A DNA stretch of 64,000 bases, taken from positions 1 to 64,000 of the forward strand of contig CAZCAC010000029.1 in assembly GCA_964496575.1 (NCBI GenBank), in the 5' to 3' direction. This document shows positions 50,705 to 59,361 of the stretch, piece by piece (within the stretch, counting starts at the first letter, position 1; each line of letters begins with the position of its first letter). The notes under the pieces were generated by a model. That model had not been told where the DNA came from. It ran no database searches and saw nothing but the letters and a program-made list of their open reading frames with translations. A program made the translations under genes and the position numbers. Source of the DNA: CAZCAC01 sp964496575 (GTDB taxonomy: Bacteria > Planctomycetota > UBA1135 > GCA-002686595).

Positions 50705-51402
50705 ACCGCTTCACCTTCCTTTCCGAGGGCGGCGCCGACGCGACTTCCCGATTCAGAGGGGAATTTCCATCCGATCTCCGATACGAGCTGAACGCTCGGC
50801 AGCATCAGCGCGTGGCTGAGCTTGGTGATCGGCAACAGGATGAACACCAGGTTGGCGCTCATCACGTGAACGAAGAGCATCGCCTCGAACGAGACGGGAT
50901 TCCAGGCGGGGTGCATCACCAGGAAGCCGGTCAGGTAGGGGATGGCGACGACCAGGGGCAGGGCGTAGTCCTGCCGCCTGGAGAGCTGACGCGTCGCGCG
51001 CGCGCCGAGCCGCTGGACGACCAGCGCCACCGCGGCGAGCACCGCGACGATGGTCAGCACGTCGGCGAGAATGTTCGGGATCGCCGGCCAGGTGAAGCCG
51101 AGCCAGCCGCCGAGCAGGACGACGTGCCCGGCGAGGAACAGCGGCGCGATCAGGATCGCCACGTGGAAGACGATCGAGGTGCTGCTGAACACCGGCTCGT
51201 TCCTGACCTTGTCGACGGGCACCAACCAGCGAAGGGTCGTCTTCCAGATCTGCCTGTAGGGGATGTCCCTGTCGCCGGCCCGCCGGATGATCCGGAAGCT
51301 CTCCCAGATCGTCAGCAGGACGTGGCGTATCATCCCCAGGGTCATGAAGGTCACCGCGAGGATCAGCGCGGGACCACGGGCGAGCTCGAGAGCCGCTTCC
51401 AT
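50701..51402 (-). CDS. NarI/DsrM-like cytochrome b subunit
   Basis: A 233-residue membrane protein with five to six helices, similar to the nitrate reductase gamma/DsrM/HmcE group that oxidises or reduces quinols with two b hemes. Histidines in the helices (GMIRHVLLTIW, IVFHVAIL, LFLAGHVVLL, FVHVMSANLVF, KLSHALM) are candidate heme ligands. I chose ATG 51402 (MEAALELARG) because it overlaps the HdrD-like stop by 1 nt (TGATG) and opens the first helix; the longer frame upstream is an overlap artefact. Confidence 0.9.
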   Translation of the reverse strand: MEAALELARGPALILAVTFMTLGMIRHVLLTIWESFRIIRRAGDRDIPYRQIWKTTLRWLVPVDKVRNEPVFSSTSIVFHVAILIAPLFLAGHVVLLGGWLGFTWPAIPNILADVLTIVAVLAAVALVVQRLGARATRQLSRRQDYALPLVVAIPYLTGFLVMHPAWNPVSFEAMLFVHVMSANLVFILLPITKLSHALMLPSVQLVSEIGWKFPSESGSRVGAALGKEGEAV

Positions 51403-52817
51403 CACTCTGCCTCCTCGGCTTCCGTCGTCTTCTCGTTCGCCGCTTCCTCCGCGGCGAGCTTCTTCTTGTAGGGCTCGAAGTCGATCACCTTCAGCAGCAG
51501 GTCGTGCAGTCCCACCACCTCGACGTCGTCGAGGCCGTTGTCCTCGCAGACCTCTCTCAGTTGCTTCTTGCAGTTGGCGCAAGGAGCGATCAGGTACTTG
51601 GCTCCCGTGGCGCGGACCTGGTCCGCCTTCCTCTTGCCCATCAGCTTGGTGCGGAAGTCACGAATCTCGTCGATCGAAACCGTTCCGCCGCCTCCGCCGC
51701 AGCAGTAGTTCTCGGTGCGGTTGGGGGTCATCTCGACGAAGTCCGCGCAGATCGTCTTGATGATCTCTCGCGGCTCTTCGGTGATTTTCCCGGCGCGTGC
51801 GATGTTGCACGGGTCGTGGTAGGTGACCCGCTCCATGATCCTCTCGTCCTTGAGTGGGATCTTGCCCGCCTCGAGCTGCGCCCAGGTGTACTGCATGAAG
51901 TTGACCACCGGCGGGGCTTCGGGCCCGCAGAAGGTCGGGACGAACCAGGCGCTTCGCGTGGCGTGGCCGCACTCGCCGATCAGTATCTTCTTCGCGTTGA
52001 GGCGCCGGGCTTCGGTCGCCTCGCCCTTGACGATCCTCTCCAGCATCCGATCGCTGTAGAAGAGGCCGTAGTTGATTCCGTCGTAGTTACCCGTGCCGAT
52101 CGTCCACGACCCGCCGGTCACCGCCATCACCGCGGCGTTGCCCATCAGGGTATCCGGCTCCAGCAAGTAGTCTGAGACCGCGGGGAAGAAGACGTGCTCG
52201 GCGCCCTCGACGTCGATCGGGAACCTCACCTTGACGTCGTAGTCATCCTCGAACTCCTCCTCGAGGAACTCGCAGGTGCTGGTCAGGGCGTTGACCGGGA
52301 TCGCGGAGGTGTTGCCGATACCCTCGAGCTGCTCGCGGGTCGAGACCACCAGCGCCTTGGGGATCACCTCCACCTCGGCGAGCAGCCAGCGGGCGAGGTG
52401 CGTGACCAGGCCGTGGTCGATGCCGACCGGGCAGCTCGACTTGCAGCGACGGCACGCCGTGCAGCGGTAGTAGTTCTCCGCCATCAGGTCGATGTACTCG
52501 TCGGTCAGCTCGAAGTCGGCTCCCAGCCGGGCCAGGAAGTTGCCCGAGCGGGTGAAGTACCGCCGGTACACGCGGAGCAGGAGCTCGGAGCGGTTGCAGG
52601 GGATGTCCCGCTCCTCCTGCGTGACCTCGTAGAGCTGGCAGGTCGACGCGCAGCGACTGCACTTGGCGGACAGGCGCGAGTACGTGTCGAGGGCGAGGCC
52701 GTAGCTGGAGTGCTCCAGCACGGCGGCGAACGCCTCGAGGAACCGCCGCGGTCGGTCGGTCGCCTCGCGGGTCCGGTCCTCGACGTAATAGCTGTATTCT
52801 CGTGAGGTGGTGGTCAT
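51402..52817 (-). CDS. HdrD/DsrK-like Fe-S protein with CCG domains
   Basis: A 471-residue cytosolic protein related to heterodisulfide reductase subunit D, DsrK and HmcF. Two [4Fe-4S] ferredoxin motifs are in the N-terminal third: CSRCASTC near 53 and CTACRRCKSSCP near 118. The CCG-type cluster cysteines follow in the C-terminal half (GECGH, YHDPCNIAR, NYCCGGGGG, APCANCKK). In relatives this cluster handles disulfide or thiol substrates. It begins 7 nt after the NifX-like stop and forms the catalytic partner of the NarI-like subunit. Substrate unknown; a DsrC-like thiol partner is not encoded nearby. Confidence 0.93.
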   Translation of the reverse strand: MTTTSREYSYYVEDRTREATDRPRRFLEAFAAVLEHSSYGLALDTYSRLSAKCSRCASTCQLYEVTQEERDIPCNRSELLLRVYRRYFTRSGNFLARLGADFELTDEYIDLMAENYYRCTACRRCKSSCPVGIDHGLVTHLARWLLAEVEVIPKALVVSTREQLEGIGNTSAIPVNALTSTCEFLEEEFEDDYDVKVRFPIDVEGAEHVFFPAVSDYLLEPDTLMGNAAVMAVTGGSWTIGTGNYDGINYGLFYSDRMLERIVKGEATEARRLNAKKILIGECGHATRSAWFVPTFCGPEAPPVVNFMQYTWAQLEAGKIPLKDERIMERVTYHDPCNIARAGKITEEPREIIKTICADFVEMTPNRTENYCCGGGGGTVSIDEIRDFRTKLMGKRKADQVRATGAKYLIAPCANCKKQLREVCEDNGLDDVEVVGLHDLLLKVIDFEPYKKKLAAEEAANEKTTEAEEAE

Positions 52818-52824
52818 CGAATTC

Positions 52825-53202
52825 CTAGCCCCGTTTCTCTTCTGGCTGGGGGGTACCGGGGGAGTCGTTCTGCTTCCGGCCGTCGCGCAGCTCGCCTCGA
52901 AGGAACGTCTCGATCAGATCGTCGACGTCCCCGTTCACCCAGGAGATGACGCGGATCCCGCTGGCCCGGATGATGTCCTCGAAGCGATCCTGCAACCCTC
53001 CGCAGATCAGCGTGTCGACCTCCTGGTCGCGCAGGAGGCGCAAGCGGTCGAGCTCGCGCCGGCTCTGCAAGACGAAGTCCCGCTGGCTCCTCACCTCGCC
53101 GTCACCGATCACGAAGATCGTGACGGTGGCGGAGAAACCGAAGCAGGGGGCGACGGTCTCGCCGAAACGAGGGACGGCGATCTTGTGCACGGTGGGTTGC
53201 AT
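52825..53202 (-). CDS. NifX/NafY-like (dinitrogenase iron-molybdenum cofactor) family protein
   Basis: A 125-residue protein with the NifB/NifX C-terminal fold: HKIAVPRFGETVAPCFGFSATVTIFVI, then VDTLICGGLQDRFEDIIRASGIRVISWVNGDVDDLIETFL. Members bind metal-sulfur cofactors or simply serve as small accessory proteins in non-diazotrophs; no nif genes are present. It is the first gene of the redox operon, directly behind a sigma-54-type promoter. The start may be ATG 53202 or the GTG at 53190. Confidence 0.85.
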   Translation of the reverse strand: MQPTVHKIAVPRFGETVAPCFGFSATVTIFVIGDGEVRSQRDFVLQSRRELDRLRLLRDQEVDTLICGGLQDRFEDIIRASGIRVISWVNGDVDDLIETFLRGELRDGRKQNDSPGTPQPEEKRG

Positions 53203-53214
53203 CGCCCGCGCCTT

Positions 53215-53230
53215 CGCAAGGTGCGTTCCA
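53215..53230 (-). promoter_or_regulatory. Sigma-54 (-24/-12) promoter of the redox operon
   Basis: Minus-strand TGGAACGCACCTTGCG matches TGGCACG-N4-TTGC with one mismatch and exact GG-N10-GC spacing. Transcription would start near 53204, only about 2 nt before the NifX-like ATG. An activator gene of the right class lies immediately upstream. Confidence 0.75.
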
Positions 53231-53317
53231 TTCCCCTCCGGGTGGGACGTTCACGAGGGCAAGTCATGCCTGCCGCGGCACTTGCGTTTTCGGGTCCCCC
53301 CTCCCGGGGACCGCGCC

Positions 53318-53373
53318 GTTTCAGAAACCTGCAACGCTGAAACGTTTCACAGTTTCACTCGCGAAACGTTTCG
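53318..53373. promoter_or_regulatory. Activator binding-site cluster (GAAACGTTTC palindromes)
   Basis: Two palindromes, TGAAACGTTTCA (53338-53349) and CGAAACGTTTCG (53362-53373), with a half-site GTTTCA at 53352 and GTTTCAGAAAC at 53318-53328. They sit about 115-170 bp upstream of the sigma-54 start, where enhancer-binding proteins usually bind. Confidence 0.7.
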
Positions 53374-53385
53374 GGTGACGCGGGT

Positions 53386-54732
<1,347 letters not shown>

Positions 54733-54760
54733 GGCGGGTCTCCAGGGGGCAGGATAGCAT

Positions 54761-54796
54761 GTTTCATCGGTGAACCGTTGGTGAAACTGTTGAAAC
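54761..54796. promoter_or_regulatory. Half-sites upstream of the activator gene
   Basis: GTTTCA at 54761-54766 with a near-match TGAACC, and TGAAAC at 54782-54787 and 54791-54796. They share the unit found upstream of the redox operon and lie directly before the activator start, overlapping a likely promoter region. Confidence 0.55.
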
Positions 54797-54822
54797 GCCG
54801 TGATCTCTGCTCCCTCCTCGTC

Positions 54823-55179
54823 TCAGTACCCGTGCGTTCCCACCTTCACCGGCACCCCGAGCTTCTTCTCCAGCACCTCTCGGCAGCCATCGAGGTTCAT
54901 CGGGCAGTTCATCATCTTCACCGCCTTCATCACGCAGGTCCCGAAGTAGACCTCATCGACCGTCTGCCCCAGCTTCTCCAGGACCAGCATCTGCAGCTCC
55001 ATCCGCGGCAGGACCAGACCAGGGCAGTCGCCGCAGGTGGTGTTGAAGACGATCCGGGTCTCGTCATTGCCCTTGAACGCGAAGGAGCTGTCGTTGGCCG
55101 TGGCATTGCACTTCGCGCACCCGATGCAGCTCGTCTCCTGGATCCGGTAGCACCGGATGATCCCGATCTTCTTCACCAT
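54823..55179 (-). CDS. CGGC-domain cysteine-rich protein
   Basis: A 118-residue cytosolic protein with eight or more conserved-looking cysteines: CIGCAKC near 18-24, TTCGDCPG near 50, GTCVMKA near 85 and NCPMNLDGC near 95, ending GVPVKVGTHGY. This matches the CGGC-domain family, proposed to bind metal or act in redox chemistry. A GGAGG ribosome-binding site lies 8 nt before ATG 55179. It is encoded next to the sigma-54 activator of the redox operon on the same strand, so it may belong to that regulon or read-out. Confidence 0.85.
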   Translation of the reverse strand: MVKKIGIIRCYRIQETSCIGCAKCNATANDSSFAFKGNDETRIVFNTTCGDCPGLVLPRMELQMLVLEKLGQTVDEVYFGTCVMKAVKMMNCPMNLDGCREVLEKKLGVPVKVGTHGY

Positions 55180-55345
55180 GGCGTTTCCTCCGGTTCTGGT
55201 CGCCGCTCGGCAGGTTATCGGCGCTTCCGCCGCCTGTCCAGGAGGGCCGGCCGCGACGATCTCGGGCATTGCGGTGGTAGGGAATCTGCCGTACAACAGC
55301 GCGCCACGACGCGGCCCCGCGAAAGAACGGACCAGGGAGGAGACG

Positions 55346-55651
55346 ATGTACGTAGTCTGCGTGACCATCTGGGTCAAGCCGGAGAACGTGGAGGAGTTTC
55401 TCCGCGCCACGGAAGCCAATCACCTCGGCACGCGCAACGAGGCGGGGAACCTGCGCTTCGACGTCTCGCGTGCGACCGACGATCCGAACCGCTTCTTCCT
55501 CTACGAGGTGTACCGGAGCGAGGACGCCTTCCACGTGCATCACCAGAGTGAGCACTACCTGACCTGGAAGGAGACCGTGGCGGACTGGATGGCCCAGCCG
55601 CGACAGGGCTTGAAGTACGAGAGCCTCTGGCCCGACGACGACGCCTTCTGA
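55346..55651 (+). CDS. LsrG-like antibiotic biosynthesis monooxygenase domain protein
   Basis: A 101-residue ferredoxin-like (ABM) protein. The run NHLGTRNEAGNLRFDVSRA, then FFLYEVYRSEDAF and HYLTW, is close to E. coli LsrG, which isomerises phosphorylated AI-2 breakdown products; related proteins act as quinol monooxygenases. A strong AGGGAGGAG ribosome-binding site precedes ATG 55346. The stop overlaps the ATG of the iron-type alcohol dehydrogenase by 1 nt, so they are coupled. No lsrACDB, lsrK or lsrF genes are visible. Confidence 0.85.
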   Translation: MYVVCVTIWVKPENVEEFLRATEANHLGTRNEAGNLRFDVSRATDDPNRFFLYEVYRSEDAFHVHHQSEHYLTWKETVADWMAQPRQGLKYESLWPDDDAF

Positions 55652-56808
55652 TGCGCTTCGAGTTCGCCACGGCCGGCCGGATCGTCTTCGGCGCCGGTTC
55701 CCTCGACCTGCTGCGTGAGCTCGCGCCGGAGGTGGGAGCGCGACCGCTCCTGGTCGTCGGGGCGCGCTCCGCGCGGGAGAGTGGGCTGCTCGATCGGGTC
55801 GGCGAGCTGGTCGAGCCGGCCGCCGTCGCGGTCTGCGAGCGCGAGCCCACGGTGGAGGAGGTCGACCGCTGCGTCGAGATCGGTGAGGAGGCGGGCTGTG
55901 ACCTCGTCCTGGCGGTGGGAGGCGGCTCGGTGCTCGATTGCGGCAAGGCGGCGGCGGCGATGCTCACCAACCCCGGCTCGCTCGTCGACTACCTCGAAGG
56001 CGACGGGCTGGGTCTCTCGATCGATGTGCCGCCGCGGCCGATGATCGCCGTGCCCACCACGGCGGGGACCGGCAGCGAGGTGACCAAGAACGCGGTGATC
56101 AGCGGGTCCGGCTACAAGAAGAGCGTCCGCTCCGATCAGATGATCCCCGACGTGGCGCTGATCGATCCCGACCTCCTCGCCGGGGCGCCGCGAGAAGTGA
56201 TCGCCTCTTGCGGACTGGACGCCTTGACCCAGCTCGTCGAGTCGTACCTCTCGGTGGGGGCCACGCCGTTCACCGACGGCCTCGCCCTCCGGGGGATCCG
56301 CGCCTCGGGGCGCTCCCTGCAACGCTGCTGGGAGGACTCGGGGGACGCCGAGGCGCGGGAAGGGACCGCGCTCGCCTCCCTCCTCGGCGGTGTCTGTCTC
56401 GCGAATGCGGGCCTCGGAGCGGTCCACGGATTCGCCTCCCCGGTCGGTGCGCTGTTCCCCATCGGCCACGGCGCGTGCTGTGCGGCCCTCCTGGTCGAGG
56501 TCTGCGAGGCCAATCTCGAGCACAGTCGCGGTACTCCCGTCGAGGACCGCGTCGCCCGGCGCTTCGCCGACATGGGAGAGGCACTGGGGGACACGCGTTA
56601 CCAGGATCGCGCCGAGGCCACCGAACACGGGCTGGCGCGGTTGCGTGAGCTGCGCGAAGCACTGAAGATCCCGGGCCTCGGCGAGCTCGGGATCTCCGAG
56701 GCCGACCTTCCCCGGCTGGTCGCGGGCTCCCGCGGCTCCAGCATGCGCTACAACCCGATCGAACTGACCGACGACCAGCTCACCCACATCCTGCAACGAG
56801 CGATCTGA
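55651..56808 (+). CDS. Iron-containing alcohol dehydrogenase family protein
   Basis: A 385-residue NAD(P)-dependent group III alcohol dehydrogenase. The nucleotide-binding part has AVGGGSVLDCGKA (GGGSxxD) near 90 and PTTAGTGSEVTKNAVI near 133. Metal ligands lie in CGLDALTQLVESYLS (Asp), GLGAVHGFASPVG (His) and FPIGHGACCAALL (His). It would reduce an aldehyde or oxidise an alcohol, possibly a product of the adjacent LsrG-like enzyme. A CDF transporter gene starts 1 nt after its stop. Confidence 0.92.
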   Translation: MRFEFATAGRIVFGAGSLDLLRELAPEVGARPLLVVGARSARESGLLDRVGELVEPAAVAVCEREPTVEEVDRCVEIGEEAGCDLVLAVGGGSVLDCGKAAAAMLTNPGSLVDYLEGDGLGLSIDVPPRPMIAVPTTAGTGSEVTKNAVISGSGYKKSVRSDQMIPDVALIDPDLLAGAPREVIASCGLDALTQLVESYLSVGATPFTDGLALRGIRASGRSLQRCWEDSGDAEAREGTALASLLGGVCLANAGLGAVHGFASPVGALFPIGHGACCAALLVEVCEANLEHSRGTPVEDRVARRFADMGEALGDTRYQDRAEATEHGLARLRELREALKIPGLGELGISEADLPRLVAGSRGSSMRYNPIELTDDQLTHILQRAI

Positions 56809-56809
56809 C

Positions 56810-57721
56810 ATGGCCGGAGGTAAGGGCAATCCGATTCGGGCGATCATGTACGCCTTCTTCGCGAACCTCGGCATCGCCATCGCGAAGTTCGTCGCGGCGT
56901 TCTTCACCGGCTCCAGCTCGATGCTCGCGGAGGGAGTCCACTCCACCGCGGACACCGGAAACCAGCTCCTGCTCCTCCTGGGGCTACGCCAGGCGAAGAG
57001 ACCGCCCGACCCCGAGCATCCACTGGGTTACGGCAAGTCGACCTTCTTCTGGAGCTTCATTGTCGCGCTCATGCTGTTCAGCCTCGGCGGCCTCTTCTCG
57101 CTGTACGAGGGATGGCACAAGCTGCAGCACCCCGAAGAGGTGAAGTACGCCTGGGTCGCGCTGCTGGTCCTGGGGGTCTCGATCGGTCTCGAAGCGGTGA
57201 GCATGTACGGATGCATCCGCGAGGTCCAGTACGTCCGTCGCGGCCGGAGCTTCTGGCGGTGGCTGCACGAGTCGCGCAACGCCGAGCTGGTCGTCGTCTT
57301 CGGCGAGGACCTCGGAGCGCTGATCGGGCTGGTGATCGCCTTCGGATTCGTCGGCCTCGCCGCGATCACCGGCGATCCGCGCTACGACGCCTTCGGGTCG
57401 ATCGCCATCGGCGTCGTGCTGCTGGTGATCGCCATCTTCGTCGCGAAACGCGTCCATGCGCTCCTGATCGGGCGGTCGGCGGATCCCGAGCTGCGGGCGG
57501 CGATCGCGGAGGAGATCGAAGGGGACTCGGAGATCGTCGAGGTCTACAACGTGATCACCCTTCAACAAGGCCCGCAGATCATCGTGGCCGCGAAGGTGCG
57601 GCTGAGTGAGGGGCTGCCGATCGAGAAGGCGTGCCGCGAGATCAATCACCTCGAAGCGCGCCTCAAGGAGCGCATCCCCGAAATCGGCTGGAGCTTCATG
57701 GAGCCGGACCTCGCGGACTGA
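56810..57721 (+). CDS. Cation diffusion facilitator transporter (SLC30A9-like)
   Basis: A 303-residue membrane protein with six helices and a cytosolic C-terminal domain (about 210-303). The helix 2 metal motif HSTAD is present. The matching helix 5 site reads FGEDLGALIG, with Glu where most zinc exporters have His, as in the SLC30A9/ZnT9 branch. The ion could be zinc, manganese or iron. It starts 1 nt after the alcohol dehydrogenase stop, making a three-gene unit with it and the LsrG-like gene. A terminator follows. Confidence 0.9.
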   Translation: MAGGKGNPIRAIMYAFFANLGIAIAKFVAAFFTGSSSMLAEGVHSTADTGNQLLLLLGLRQAKRPPDPEHPLGYGKSTFFWSFIVALMLFSLGGLFSLYEGWHKLQHPEEVKYAWVALLVLGVSIGLEAVSMYGCIREVQYVRRGRSFWRWLHESRNAELVVVFGEDLGALIGLVIAFGFVGLAAITGDPRYDAFGSIAIGVVLLVIAIFVAKRVHALLIGRSADPELRAAIAEEIEGDSEIVEVYNVITLQQGPQIIVAAKVRLSEGLPIEKACREINHLEARLKERIPEIGWSFMEPDLAD

Positions 57722-57750
57722 TCTGGAGGTCCCCCAGGTATCACGCCGAG

Positions 57751-57789
57751 AAAAAACGCCTCTCCCGGCGGGTCACCATCGGGGAGGCG
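57751..57789 (-). terminator. Rho-independent terminator of the ferritin gene
   Basis: Arms CGCCTCTCCC and GGGGAGGCG (one bulge) around a 14-nt loop, followed on the minus strand by six U residues. Well placed 30 nt after the ferritin stop; it may also stop the convergent CDF transcript. Confidence 0.75.
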
Positions 57790-57820
57790 CTCATTTCGTT
57801 CGGCTCTGGTCACCCGCGGA

Positions 57821-58345
57821 TCAACCGGCGGGCGCCGGGACCGCGGGCGCTGCAGGCCTGGTCGCCAGCTCGCGGTCGAGCATCAGCATCGCCACCGGCT
57901 GTCCGTCGCCGAGGCGCACCGACTTGACGACGCGATCGACGGAGGCCTCTTCCTCGACTTGCTCGTCGACGAACCAGCGCAGGAAGCTCTCGGTGAAGCG
58001 GTCGCCCTCCTGCTGAGCCACTTCGACCAGCTTGAAGACCTTCGCGCTGACCTCCTGCTCGTGTTCGAGGGTCGACTCGAACGCCTCGAGCGGACTGCCC
58101 CACTCGACCGGCGGAGCCTTCACCGCGCCGATGACCACTCGGCCGCCGCGCTCGGTGATGTAGTCGAAGAGCTTCTGGACGTGAAGGTCCTCCTCCTTGG
58201 CCTGGACTCTCATCCAGTGCGCGAACCCGGCCAGATCCAGCGACTCGAAGTACGCGGACATCGCCAGGTAGAGGTTCGTGGAGTACATCTCCGCGGTGAC
58301 CTGCCCGTTGAGGGCGTCTTGCATCTTGTCGCTGATCGCAGCCAT
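57821..58345 (-). CDS. Ferritin (FtnA-like)
   Basis: A 174-residue non-heme ferritin for Fe(II) oxidation and storage as a 24-mer. Ferroxidase ligands are in place: Glu in TAEMYSTNLYL, the E..H pair in AKEEDLHVQKL, Glu in LEHEQEV, and Glu/Gln in WFVDEQVEEE. The C-terminal tail after LMLDREL is Pro/Ala-rich (TRPAAPAVPAPAG) and longer than in E. coli. AAGGTGAG precedes the ATG. A 23-bp palindrome and a TAATAC -10 lie upstream. It groups with superoxide dismutase and peroxiredoxin genes on the same strand. Confidence 0.94.
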   Translation of the reverse strand: MAAISDKMQDALNGQVTAEMYSTNLYLAMSAYFESLDLAGFAHWMRVQAKEEDLHVQKLFDYITERGGRVVIGAVKAPPVEWGSPLEAFESTLEHEQEVSAKVFKLVEVAQQEGDRFTESFLRWFVDEQVEEEASVDRVVKSVRLGDGQPVAMLMLDRELATRPAAPAVPAPAG

Positions 58346-58372
58346 TTTCTCACCTTTGTATTACTCAGAGTC

Positions 58373-58395
58373 GGTTTCTGCGCGCTGCGCGCAGA
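58373..58395. promoter_or_regulatory. Perfect palindrome at the ferritin promoter
   Basis: Arms TTTCTGCGCGC and GCGCGCAGAAA around a single T, 28 nt before the ferritin start. A TAATAC -10-like box (minus strand, 58363-58358) lies between it and the ATG, so the palindrome covers the -35 region. This suits a repressor such as an iron or peroxide sensor; the sequence is not a classic Fur box. Confidence 0.6.
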
Positions 58396-58588
58396 AAGCA
58401 GGCTGGGAGGGCAGTGAAGGTCTCGAGAATCGTGATTCGACCAGTCTGTTGACCGGTTGGGTTGCGGGCGTCAGCCCGCGTTATTGCCCGGATCGGGAGG
58501 GACGGGAGTCTATCAGAACAGAGGCCCTCGCGCAGATCCAATCGATCTCGTCAGTGACCCTCCCTCTTCGGGCCGTGAGGGAGAATGC

Positions 58589-58620
58589 TCCGGCGGCGAG
58601 CCCGGCTGCTCGCCGCCGGA
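58589..58620 (-). terminator. Strong hairpin after the SOD gene
   Basis: Perfect 13-bp stem TCCGGCGGCGAGC/GCTCGCCGCCGGA with a 6-nt loop, 36 nt after the SOD stop. A smaller hairpin (TCCCTC/GAGGGA, 58561-58582) follows. No U-run. Confidence 0.55.
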
Positions 58621-58655
58621 GCGGGGGGATCCTTCGCGGGGGTCTCGCTCGGGCG

Positions 58656-59246
58656 CTACAGGTTCTGGGCGGCGAAGTCCCAGTTGACCAGGCTGGAGAG
58701 GAACGCGCCGATGAACTCGGGGCGGCGGTTCTGGTGATCGAGGTAGTAGGCGTGCTCCCAGACGTCCAGGGTCAGGAGCGGCCTGGCGTCGGTGGTCAGC
58801 GGGGTGCCGGCACCGGTGGTCTGAACGATCTCGAGCTTGCCGCCGTTGTCGACGAGCCAGACCCAGCCGCTGCCGAAGAGGGTCGCGGCCTTCTTGGTGA
58901 ACTCCTCCTTGAAGGCATCGAAGCTGCCGAAGTCAGCGTCGATCCGGCTCTTGAGCTCGCCGGTCGGTTCGCCGCCGCCACCGGGCTTCAGGCTGTTCCA
59001 GAAGAAGGTGTGGTTCCAGATCTGGGCGGCGTTGTTGAACACGCCGGCCCGGGTGGCGTCACCGGCGGTCTCGCGGATGATCTCCTCGAGGCTCTTCTCG
59101 GCGAGGGCGGTACCCTCTACGAGGCCATTCAGGTTCTTGACGTAGGTCGCGTGGTGCTTGCCGTAGTGGAAGCTGATCGTCTTCGCGGAGATGTGGGGGT
59201 CGAGGGCATCCTCGGACCAGGGGAGGGCGGGGAGTTGAAAGACCAT
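58656..59246 (-). CDS. Superoxide dismutase (Fe/Mn family)
   Basis: A 196-residue cytosolic superoxide dismutase. Metal ligands: His in SFHYGKHHATYV, His in IWNHTFFWNSL, and Asp and His in LDVWEHAYYLD. The outer-sphere Gln in AAQIWNHTFFW suggests the iron form, though cambialistic use is possible. AAGGAG precedes ATG 59246. Neighbours are ferritin (downstream) and peroxiredoxin (upstream, 115-nt gap). Together they remove superoxide and peroxide and sequester the iron that would fuel Fenton chemistry. Confidence 0.95.
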   Translation of the reverse strand: MVFQLPALPWSEDALDPHISAKTISFHYGKHHATYVKNLNGLVEGTALAEKSLEEIIRETAGDATRAGVFNNAAQIWNHTFFWNSLKPGGGGEPTGELKSRIDADFGSFDAFKEEFTKKAATLFGSGWVWLVDNGGKLEIVQTTGAGTPLTTDARPLLTLDVWEHAYYLDHQNRRPEFIGAFLSSLVNWDFAAQNL

Positions 59247-59361
59247 TTCGGTTCTCCTTGGCGGTTGAGGCGAATCCAGGGGCAGCAAGCTGGGCAGGGT
59301 GCCGCGGTCACGATGACCGCGGCATGGTGATGTCAACAAAGGCGGAACGGGGCGAGAGCAG

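Larger units (their letters stand above)
58346..58655. other. 310-bp gap between SOD and ferritin genes
   Basis: Contains the ferritin promoter region (palindrome 58373-58395, -10 box 58358-58363), a small GCGGGC-GTCA-GCCCGC hairpin at 58464-58479, and the SOD-side hairpins at 58561-58620. No coding sequence is evident. Confidence 0.6.

Noticed and set aside
47913..50714. A 933-codon frame covering both the ferredoxin and NrfD-cytochrome genes
   Set aside because: The first 264 codons are a shadow of the ferredoxin gene; the true start is ATG 49922, overlapping the ferredoxin stop.
47913..53202. Dissimilatory sulfite reductase locus
   Set aside because: Subunits resemble DsrMKOP, but dsrAB and dsrC are absent and the gene order and fusion differ.
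52825..53202. Nitrogen fixation gene (nifX)
   Set aside because: The family is broad and no other nif gene is in the window.
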